Made by a program: the position numbers and the translations under genes. This document shows positions 10,873 to 22,800 of a stretch of 64,000 nt of DNA, piece by piece. Numbering within the stretch: position 1 is the stretch's first letter; the number at the start of each line of letters is the position of its first letter. Where the stretch lies: the NCBI RefSeq assembly GCF_905220365.1, contig NC_061130.1, positions 5,773,501-5,837,500 of the forward strand, written 5' to 3'. Source of the DNA: Vanessa cardui. Taxonomy: Eukaryota; Arthropoda; Insecta; Lepidoptera; Nymphalidae. The notes under the pieces are model-generated. The model saw only the letters and a program-made list of their open reading frames with translations. It was not told the origin of the DNA and made no database searches.

Positions 10873-13800
10873 TTAGTTAGCTACCGCCACATCGGTCGTC
10901 GTCTCCTGTAACACATTACACGCAATTAATACAATTACTAAGTGTGATATTATATTCAACTCGAATCTAAATCGTACCATTTCGGTTTTCAGCTCTGGTA
11001 TGGTGGGGACCTCTGGGATTAGCTCCTTCATCTTATCAGATGTTGAAAGAACTTCCTGTAATTATGATTTATTTTTGTATTACTCAAATTTATTCAATAA
11101 TCATGACGTTATAATGACTCTGATGTCCATTATACTTAAAAAATATTTACAAAATAAACTAAGGTCAATTACATATAATATAATGAATTACATAAAATTC
11201 ATTGAGTGCTTTTTTATTAATTATGAAAAATAAACTCTAAATATATTCTCACTGTGAGTTATAACATAAAACAATTATTTTTTATTACAATCTGATGATT
11301 AATCTAAATTAACATTAGCACAAGCTAGTTTACATGCAAGGGTTTATAAAAAAGCATATCGAGAGACAGAGGAAAGGGAAAGGAAAGCAACGAGCGCGGT
11401 GACGAGCTGCAAATCAAGACGGCAGTCTCTACATCGACACGGTCATGATCCAGATATTCTTCACTTATTGACATTTCACACATGCTGGAAAAATTGGATA
11501 TTAACTAAATTACAACATTTTTCAATGGAATGTCAAACCTCCTTAAATAAGATACTAATCTTCTACTAGAGCAAGACTATCCGGCGGTATTCACCTGAAG
11601 CGTGTCCGCGGGCGGCTCGGGCGTGTCGGGCGGCGACATGTCCGACTCCGAGCGGCAGAGCTCACTGGGCGGGAGCGGGAACGACTCTGACGCGTCATTA
11701 CTGGCCGCGTCGCCGCCACCCTGCGGCTCCGACAGTGACGGCGGCATGGAGTCTTCTGGCGTCACTATCGGTTTAACCGCGTCCGCGGTATCGTCGTTCA
11801 CTGATTTCGAGTCACCGTTCATGATGACCTTTTCATTGTCGTTAGTTTCGACTGTTTCCAATTTCCCTAAGGATGTTTTTGATTCATTCAAAAGATTCTC
11901 CTTTTCAATATCAACATTTTCTTTAAGATTTTCTACATTTGAATCTGTTACAATATTTTCAGGAATAATTTCATTGTCCATTATGACTTCTTCAATCTTT
12001 TCTACGTTTTCCTCATTTGCGCTAGCTTTCTCATTATCTACTTGTACGTCTAATACAATATCGGTTTGGTTCTCACTAAGCGCTTTATCCGTGTCATTTT
12101 GTGTGGAGACTTCAATTTCGACGGGAGCATCATTAGTAATGTCAGTGTCAGGTATTGACGAAGTTTGAATATCTGTTTCTGCATGATCTGAGTCATGAGA
12201 AATGTCGTTTGAAATAATTTCTTCCGCTTTTTCAGACTGGACGTCTGCTAAGGGAGCATTTAAAAGTGTATCATTTGAAGAGTCTGTCATTTGTACTATC
12301 TCGACAGTGTTATCCACTACGTTCGGTACACTTTGTTGGGACTCGACTTCAACGTTGGAAGGAATAGCTTCCGTTTTTTCTGTGTTAGTGTCGGATGTCT
12401 CATTGTGAGCTGAATTTGAAATGATATCGGCATTATTAGCGAGCGAAGCATCTGTCAATTCTGGTGCCATAGTGGTCGCGGCAAAGGAAACCACCGAAGA
12501 AGGGGGAGGATTTGCGGGGAGTGGTGGAGGCGTAGGCTCTATTAAAGGCATTTTTTCAACACAAACCTCATTTATGACAGGAATTTCAGTGGCTGGAACG
12601 GGTTCAGTCTTTTCGATAGTTGGTTCCTCGGGTTTGCTATTCTCACTTTCTACTGCTACAGGTGTTTCGGTTTTAGATTCTTCTGCGATGAGACCATTGA
12701 CAGAGATTTTCTCCGTTGTTACTTCAGCTTTAGGTAGCTCTGGCCTATCATTTTCTTCAGTTACTGTGGCAATCGGCTCATCAACAGTAGGAGATTCTTC
12801 TTTAGGCGTTTCAGGCGTGCTGCTGCCGTTTGTAATGGGCTCGGTTACTGGTGTTTCAGGGGTTCTTTCTTCTTTGGTCTCTGTTTCAGCTTTGTCTTCT
12901 TGGACGATATCAACTTTTTCTGTGTCAGGTGTCTCTGCAATCTGAAAATAGAATAAAAAACGTTGATTGTCAAAGATTTCAGGCAGAAATTGTCTAATGA
13001 GTAAAGACTGAATCGAGTTCAGATGAATTTAGAACTAGGAGAATATCGTCAGATATATTATAGCATAGTTTGAAGATAATGGTAATTATAACTAGCATAA
13101 AAATAATAATTACTGGATAGTAGGGTATATTTAAAAGATAAAAGTTTATAAGATCTTAAGTAATATAGTCAAATGCCCAATATAATGAGCAAGCATTTAT
13201 TAAATGAAAACACATAAGTACAAATAATATTAAAATAGTTAATACCTTAACGTCTGCCATTTTAATTTTACGTAAATAGTTTATGTAAAAATACAATTAC
13301 AATACTTTGCAGAGCTTACTTTATGACTGAGGACATAATCTATTTGATCAGAACATTTATATCGTTAGGTTTGGTAACCGGAGACTTACATACGTTTCAC
13401 CCTTCAATGGCTATGAACTATAATATTATCTTACAGACAATAAGGGTTAACGCTTAAACTGCATTTAATTCGAATATAATAATTACTAAAGAAATATATA
13501 AAATATGTATTTATTTAAAAAAACTATAAAAAGAAAATTGAAAAGAGCGTTTGTGAATTTCTGCAGTCAAAAAAATGGTCAGTGGTTTTATCACCCGAAC
13601 ATATAAATATTCAAATGTTTTTATACCTTACATTATTTTATTATTGGTTTTGTTCTGATTATGTAAGTAGGTAATTTTTATTTTGAGGCTATATTACAAG
13701 GATAAATTTTATATCACGTTTGACTAAAACTATATATAAGCCAAATTAAATGAATTTGATTGCACAGTTACAATTTCTCTATATAATTTATTGATATAAA

Positions 13801-16800
13801 GCATACAATTTCATATTTATTTTATTACACGCGAAACCACAACGTTGCGGCTTGCACAAATGGACAGATCTTTATACAAGGTTATCTTTACTGATATACT
13901 ATCCAAGACTTCAAGTTTAGCTTTTGCGCTCGTTCAGTCACGACATTTTTCCTACTATTGTTATAATAATATTATATCACTCTAAATATCAAAATTATAA
14001 AAAATATATAGAATTGGTAGATAATTAGTGATTTAATAAGATCACAATAAGTTTTTCTATAAGCATTTTCTACAAATGTCATGACTAAGAAAAACTTCTA
14101 AGGAAATTAGTCACTAACAAGTGAATCATGAATTACGTTCGTATATTGACTGTATATATACAAACGACTCCTAATTTAATGTGACTATAGTTTTAATTAG
14201 TTTACTTAGCACATAACGACTTTACTTATAAAATCTGTTTAGCAGTTCAGTTAAAAACCGATTTCCGAGTTTTCGATTGGAAATTAGAAAGATAACATAA
14301 TTTAAACTCATCACCTCCTCAACAACAAACTAAGGCTCCAAAGTATTGAAAAATATACTTCGTTACATTATACAGAAACCAAAAAAAGGTATGATTGGCT
14401 ATAGGGTTAGTTTGATTGTCATTAAATGCGTTATATAGAGCCTCAAGCCCAGAAAAGTAATTTGATATTTCCTAGAACATTATTAATATTTATTATGTAC
14501 GCATACAAGAAACGATCCACAAGTACATTATAACGAAAGCTTCACCTCCGTGGTGAGAAAAATATCCCTAAATCATAATATTGACTCCTCCATTTTACCA
14601 TACATCTAATTTGTTCAAAATCAGAAAACATTATTTTTATTAATATGCTGTTTTTCACACCGTATTCCATCACGTTAAACTTATTGTGTAGGTACATAAT
14701 CTGTGCCGTTAAGCAAACGCAAGACAGACGCAAAAATTAGTTTTTTCGGTCGGATATCATCCATGTAACCCACAAACCCTTTCAGTCGACCGTTAACAGA
14801 TGAAACGTGAATGTTTAAGTCTTAACTTTCTTGTATCTCATTTTTTATTTGCACGGTGGCTTTTCGGACATCATCCGCTAATAACTGTTCTATTAAGCGA
14901 TCTTCAGCGGCCGTTGTCTTTCTCGGACGACCGGCCACTGTGCTTAGTTTAAAACTGCCCATTCTAAAGGTTGGTCTGTCAAATAGGCCTGGTTAGGGGC
15001 CACTATCGGCACTATAATCATTTGCAACGTAAGTTTAGTAAGTTATTAATAGTAACCACCAAAATCGGTAAAAGTCCCTTACCAGTAGTTACAACGGTTT
15101 ATTCGCTTCAAACCGTTGTAATCTTCTAAATATATTTCATTATCTGTTCGATACGTTTAAGTTTTTAATAAAAAAAGGTAAAATGTAATACATTAGTTTC
15201 CGTAACTGAACGACAGTCTTTATAAGGAGCGATACTTCCACCGTTCATAGCTTATTAATATAAAAATATTCAGTTTTCTCTGTATAAGGTTACTTTTAAA
15301 GATAACATAATCGTTTACTGTGTTATCTGCATAGTAAGTCGTTTCATTTACCCCTATTTTGTATTCTCACGTCATACATTCACTGAGATCCTTAAATAAC
15401 AATAGATTACGGTGGTTCGTCGTTCCTGCGTACCTGCATGTCGGTATACAAAACGGTAGCTAGCTAACTTATTAGTTACGACACTTTGTGTATGGACATC
15501 GAATGAATCACGCCGGTTTCATAACTTGCGATATTTTTAAGTTAATGTAAACGCTAGTAAATGAATCACACTTTTTTATTGTAGTAACATACCATTTTAA
15601 CAAATAATAGACATGGGATTTTTTTATAGATGGCCCATTTTCAGAAAAAAAGGGAGAGAAAGGCATACTGTATAAATGATTAATAAAAATTAGGTACTAA
15701 AAGTTTATTTCAATGAGTTCAATAAATGTATAATTGCTGACATTATATCGTTTCAATTAACTCAACGAAGATTATGCGGGTGTCGCGGGAACCTTCGCTG
15801 CGGCTCAATTAAATAAATATATCCACACATTCCCAAACTAGGATTTCCTGTACAGTTGTCAACGCGCCAATCGGAACGGAAAAGTTTTTAGTGCAATCGC
15901 ACTTAAATGATATTTCCGGGACCAAATACATGTTTATACAAATACCATTTAGTGTAACAATTTGTTAGATAATTAATATAACACTTAACTAATTTACTAC
16001 TCAAAGAAAAAGCCGTTACCAGTTAGATAATGTTAATAATTGTTAAAATAGTAATAAATATTAAAAGCTAATTGAAGTGTTATTTATTTTGACGGTTGTT
16101 TAACTATCTATAATAAATTAATTACTTTTAACCGGGCAAACTGTACAATAAAGGTCGAAACGATAAACGAAATCAGTGTCCGAGACGAACACAATATGTA
16201 CGGCAAACATCCGAACGGCACGCACAGGAAGCTAGCTACCTGGCATTGTTGAACAGATTCATGTACATAAATTGTTCTTTTTTTCTATATCACTGGTCGC
16301 TCAAAGCGCTTCGGTCATTATCACGACATTGTTTTAAAATTATAACGGCAGTTAGTAATATTTACAAACATTATAATTTGTAATAATCATTATATCTTGA
16401 ATTAAAAATAAAAGGTTATCTCGCATGGTCTACAGAACAATCATACTAAATACGATACGTAGTACGATGTTCACATTGATATAACACAATTAACTTTATC
16501 GATATAGTCTGAGAAAATCGTCGTTCCAAGCACTTACATGACGATTCAATGACAAAATGTCATTACACTTAATCTTTCTGAAGCATTATGTTAGTGGTTA
16601 GTTAGATAATTATGTATTTAAAAAGAAAAATCTCTTTATCTATCGTAACCCAATGATATAATATTTCAAACTAAGTTCCTAGTTTAAGAAATACTAAAGA
16701 TGTAAGTAGCAATCACTCATTGCTGGATAGTTGGAAACGAATAGTGAAAGTTTGTTGCACAAATCGAAGAACGACGATCGATTATATTATTATTCCGTAA

Positions 16801-19800
16801 CATATGATATTTTTGACATCAGTATGTCCTCTCCGATATTCTTAAGTTTCAAGAACGACCAGTCACTTTCATATTGAACTAAAACAACAATGAGGTTCCG
16901 ATAACGCAATTTATGTCTTTTATTTTAACGAAATATGCAAATTATTCAGTTTTACCTTCAATTTAGTTTCAGATAACAGTCTTTCTAAGTATCGAAATTT
17001 TTAGTGACACAAATAAATATTTAACATTTAAAAACGGCTCATAAGTACTCTACATAATTGACATGCATTGTGAACCGTGAATGTAGCGAGTCACAATGAG
17101 AAAATGTTTGCTAATTTCAATATTCAATGTTCCAAATGAGCGGTAACTTTTCCGATAACGGTAAACCGTTAGTGAATCAGCAATATTATAATAGAACGGC
17201 ATATAGATAGCATCAAGTATAGAGAAAAAATATTCTATAATGTTAAGAAATTAGGAGTAATGGCGCACTCCAAATCTCGAAGGTCGAAGTTAATCCGAAA
17301 CTTAAATTTAAAAAGCATCAACAGTGTAATGGTTTTAGCGAAGTAAAAAGTCGCAAGATCGTTCACCTTGGGCCATTGTCGGTCCCACTATTAACACAAG
17401 CTTTGAGCATAAATGGTGGTAAATAGGTATATTCGTATTTTTTTTAATTAAACTGGGGCATTACTGTTGTTTAAATCAAATCAAAATACTGTTTATTGTA
17501 CCAGTAAATGAATCACATAGTCACGGTTAAGAAAGATGTACAAGAAGCGACCTTATCGCTAACACAGCGATCTCTTCCAGGCAACCTTAAGGTAGAGGAA
17601 AACAGATATAGAAAGGTATTTATTATTATTTTTTATGGTATAGGTTAGCGGGCGACCTTATGGGCCACCTGATGGTAAGTGGTCACCATTAGCCATAGAC
17701 AATGACGCAGTAAGAAATATTAACTATTTCTTAAATCTTCAATGAGCCACTAACCTTGTACCAGTAAGTACACTGGCTCAGTCACCCTTAAAACCGGAAC
17801 ACAACAATACTGAGTTCTGTTGTTTAGCGGTAGATGAGTGGGTGGTACCAACCTACCCAGACGGGCTTGCACAAAGCCCTACCATTATTAAATACAAACG
17901 GTCTCTATTTTGATAACAAATAAAATTAAGTTACTACATTTTTGAAAAATCTGGGTCTGGCTTCTGTTGGGGATCTAGCTTATCCGTTAATCCATTTTGA
18001 AAAAAATTCAATAAACATGGGCAACGGTCAAACTGTGGTAAATTATGATAAGTAGTCAAATCAAGCAATTTTGGAAGCTATATAAATTCCGTTGTTTCGA
18101 TTATGCCTTCCTTGTATAATTTTACCCGACGTTTTTGCTTGCACCTGTCGTTGCCGACCGTCCAGTTAAACACGAAAATCATCAAATAACGTCTGTTTTC
18201 GCATCTGTGCTTTAGTTTGGCAACTTTTACTAAGCAGCGAGGCCATGATACAATAATGCAAGTAAGAAAATACACTAAAATCTTGCAAAAAAATTCGAAT
18301 GATGTATTAACAGATGAAACATGGATGTTGAACTTTCTATATACACTCATTATTCACGAAGACGCGAAGCAGTACCCAACATTAATAATAAACAAGATGC
18401 TAAATATAATCGGGCCCGTGTAAGGGGTGCTCCTTTGAACACATTTCGGCATTCCCTGTAATTTTCGATGGTAATCATCCACGTATGTAGATACATGTAT
18501 AAGTGTGTGCTTACTCCGAACCTAACAAGAAACCTTAGAAATGATATTAACGACATAAGTGGTCATATTGCAGACGGCATCGTGTGACCGGCGGACGGGT
18601 ATAATTTGCATAGGCAATAAATAACGGTGGAGATAGCAGTAGCATCTCGGCCGGCTCGGGCGCACTATCATGTAACTCATAGTTGTCCGAGTTCGCTATC
18701 AGAGGTTGTCGCCCCGTCTTGGCACCGATTACACCAATCGCTCTGAATGCGTATCCAGTTACCTTCACTTCGTAAAGACTAGACCTTTATAAATAATAAA
18801 TACTTGCGATTGGACCCGACTTTGCTTAGATTCATTCAGCTAAATAAATGTTAAGCTATACAAACTTTCGTTACATAAGTTCATTTAAGTCGAGATTCAA
18901 TTTAAGAAAAAAAAAAACGATTAAAATCAGATCAGTATAACTAGTTTTTGTGGAACCGGATATTCATTACGGGCAAAATGTACAACATAGTTATTGATAA
19001 TGATGTTACCGAATGTATTTATATGAAATGTCGGAAAGAAAGAATCTTATTTTTAGAGTATCCCGTCTGACTCAATAAATGTATATTAAGTTAATTGGAT
19101 GTTTATGCATAATTAACAGATAAAAGTACTTAAAATATCACTTCGTATGCTATTAAGCCTTTTATATTTACTTGGTAATGAGACGGTATATCGGAATTAT
19201 CAATTTAGAACAATAAACAATACGACAGAGCTCGTCATTCTCACAAGAACATAAAACACGTATTAAAAGGAAATGAAATCGTTCCTTGTTATTCCAAAGC
19301 TCTATTCAGCGACAGTATTATCAAAATACGATAGATGTACTGTCGGCCATTTGGTAAACATGCAACATGAACTCTTCGAGTTACTTTGCCGGTAGCGAGT
19401 TTTGATACAAGTATTCGTTACAAATACAAGCATACCATTGTCTACACGATACTATACGCACTCGCTCGATATAAACTGGTTCCATTTATAGATATCGGGC
19501 TCATGTTTTTTTTGATCGCTGACATTAGGTATTTAATGCCATTAAGAATGCCTAATGAACGTCTGTGGTGGTGGTTTATTTTAAATATATTAAGCGAAAT
19601 GTAACAGATGTAACACTTCTGTGTAACGGCTTTTTTCGAATAATATTTGTTAAGTTATCATTTAAGAATATAAACACGTTCAGTGCTAATGAAAACTGAA
19701 AACACGAAAAGTAATAAAAAAGTCATAATGTTAACCAATCTAAGAGGCGGCCTTCGGTTCAAGCGCCCACTGCAGGCCTCGGAAAACCTGCCACGGACTA

Positions 19801-22800
19801 CTAATTTTATTTTGCACAAACAAGTTTGAATGCTAAGCAAGGAACCGATTTACTCCGGACAACCATGTTATATCCTATAAACTAATATTATATTTCATTG
19901 CAATATAATACGACCAAATAAGACGGGAGAAAACAGTCAAATCAACACTTTATTTTGTCTAAATATACTCTAACTGTAAAGATTACTTATTGATGAAAGT
20001 ATCAAAATCTCGTGGTGGGAGATCAGAGTTAATGACCCTACAACAAACACGTGGTGCGCTTGATTGGTCTCCAGTAGATTGAGGCTAAAGCGCTGAGCAT
20101 TTATTATATTTATCCTTTGTGAGATTTAAATAATAAAACATATAGTCAATTCTTATAACCTAATTAGGTTTGAACTTTTGCAGAGTGCTGAAAGCGCTTT
20201 GTACAAGCTCGTCTGGGTAGGCTCCACCCACTCATAAGTTGTTCTATCGCCATTCAGTGTATATGCAGTATGTACCTTGTATAATGTTTAACGGGTTGAA
20301 GGTTGAGTGAGCCAGTGTAATTAGACACAAGGCTCCCATGATTGCCGACACACTGATGGTGTACGTATTAATGGTTACCTTTTTGTAATATTATTATTAT
20401 ACATCCAAATTAATTAAAAAAAGTATGATGTATAGATTAGATCCTTCTAGAATTTGACTCGTTAATTTGATTAATAAATTTTAACAATGAATTAGTCAGC
20501 CGAGTTCTCTGAATTCCAATAAAGAACGCAAAGCATAATAAGTTGTTTGCTATGGTATATGGTATGGGTAGTCGTTCGTCATCAATGAATTAGTGTCTAC
20601 AATGGCGTGATACGTCGATAGCCGGTAGACAATGTCGGCTCACGTTTGGTGAGCGCGGATATAGCACCACTTTGAATTATAATGTGCATTGTTCTTCGCG
20701 TCGCTCCGGTTTGGGTGCAATGCACTAGCTACGTCGCAATAGATACTTGTCATAGAAATCGCCGGCTCCTAGCCGGTCACACCGCAAGGTTAAACCGAAA
20801 CGACAAATATTAACGCGATCACAATTAAATCGTATTGCGAAATATTTAATAATCAAACGAACGTTAAAGAATCTACCAGCGTTCTCCTCGGGAATCGTTA
20901 CTGTTTGTAAATAAATATCCGCAAAGTGCGTTGAATAGTTGCAATGAATATGTGATTTCACAACTCGCATCGTCTCGGAGTTTCTCCGACTAGGTCGATG
21001 ACTCGAATAATTATCCAAACAATTTTAAGGTTCAATTACGACCACATGCTAACAATTAAAATATACAACAACACATCGGAGTACAAACAGAGTTCGCACG
21101 TCGAAAGTAGGCCAAGTGAGTACAATAATGGATGGTCGGCGGCCGAGGGGCGAGCGCTCAGCGCCTTCGACGCATTGTGCGCGTTGACGGAATACGAATA
21201 AGATGTAGTACGAAGTAGAAAGTTATTGATTATACTACAATCATTGATAGTCACTGATCAATACCGCTCGTTAAAAACGAGCCTTTCTCGATGTACTCAG
21301 GGTTACTGGCCATTTGTTCCAGACGTCACATCACAAGGAAGAATAAATTTAATCTTCAGTATTAAGTACGATTTCGTCTTCCCGAGACGTTTGTTAGCTG
21401 TTAATTAGTTTAGTCTCGTGACAAGCGATACTTCAGTAAATCCAAATAAACGACTTTTGTATCAAATTAACCAAATGTCATTCGTCGATAATTAGAACAA
21501 TCTATCATATTCATAATGGCTTCGCGAAGAAATGGCGTCCTTTATACAGACGGATATTCGGAACATCACAAGTAAAATTTAAAATGGATATAAATAAGTA
21601 CTAAGTGGTATAAAGATTGCTTTATCTTTACTACTTCTTTGATTATGATGTCAAAACCTGTTGGTGAAATGCAACAATCCATAATCGTTTAAACTGAGAA
21701 ATAATTACGAAAGTCTTATCCTATTTCTCTAGTAATTGTTAACTCTCCTCTACATAAAATGCCATAACGCTATCCAAGTTTTCCCTTTTAATATAGCGTG
21801 ATTGTTTTAATGGCGACTTAATATAATACGTGACTCACCTCCTCGGGTACTTTTTCGGGTTCGCCATTCGTTTTGGGCTCTTCCTCTTTCTGTTTCTTCT
21901 CCTGTTTCGGTTTGTCCTTTCGGCTGAAACTAATCGATCTCAACGACCATTTCTTCTTGACCTGTTAATATCATACATAACGTTACAATTTACAGTCTAT
22001 TATTAAGCTGGACCAAGATACTAAGGGAAACATTCGAGCAAAAATATATACAATCGAATAGAATCTTTAATATCGAATATAATCTTCCTTGTACAAATAC
22101 GTAAAAGTTCGATACTTTTGGTCGAAATTTGAATCCACGACCATCGGTCAAGATACAAGAGTTCTAGCCTCTGGTCATTCTAACATATCCAGTTACGGTG
22201 AACCTAATTTCAGTATCGCGTGCTGTAAGTAATTAACGATTTTAATAATTCCGTTTTAAATAAGCGATTGCTACAAGTAATCTACGAGTAATCTAATATT
22301 GAAACGATTGTAATAGGAAACACGAGCTTAGAGCCGCACACAAATAAATCAACGAATAACGGCTGAGCCCGACCGAAAGGCCAAATGCCAAACAAAAATA
22401 ATTAAAAGTTAAAATGGTTCGAATTGTTAAAAGAGTTTTTAATTAATATCAATAGGTTGTGTTCTCGTGGTGTGGATACAAAACTTTTTTATTCATATCT
22501 ATATTAAATTGCAAACATATTGTACACAATAATGTAGTAAACATATATGTTATTAACGCGCAAATAGAGAAGACTAGAAAACGTCCTAATTGAGACGTTT
22601 GTCTGTAGTCGTTTTACGTAGTAATACGTTATAATACATCATAATTACGTAGTAATACATTTTGCGTAATTAAAACATCTACATAGTTATCCCTTTTACT
22701 TATTGTTTTTATCAAGCTATCCTTTTTATTTGAAACTAAATGTAAAAATAAACTAAAATAAACGGTCCCCGTCGCGACACACTTTTATCTGTTGTTTAGT

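Larger units (their letters stand above)
13362..21838. other. Akap200 intron, long AT-rich stretch
   Basis: Apart from the Tc1 remnant and the repeats listed separately, I see no exon here that keeps phase with the gene. Short open frames at 18078-18350, 18547-18768 and 20725-21254 carry no recognisable domain. Confidence 0.5.

Noticed and set aside
11602..12945. Plus-strand open frames at 11602-12168, 12202-12408 and 12421-12945
   Set aside because: Antisense shadows of the acidic Akap200 exon; Ser/Thr/Val-rich composition simply mirrors Glu/Asp/Thr codons.
18547..18768. 73-codon minus-strand frame in a locally GC-richer patch
   Set aside because: Looks protein-like in composition, but no family match and no clear in-phase acceptor/donor pair with Akap200 exons.
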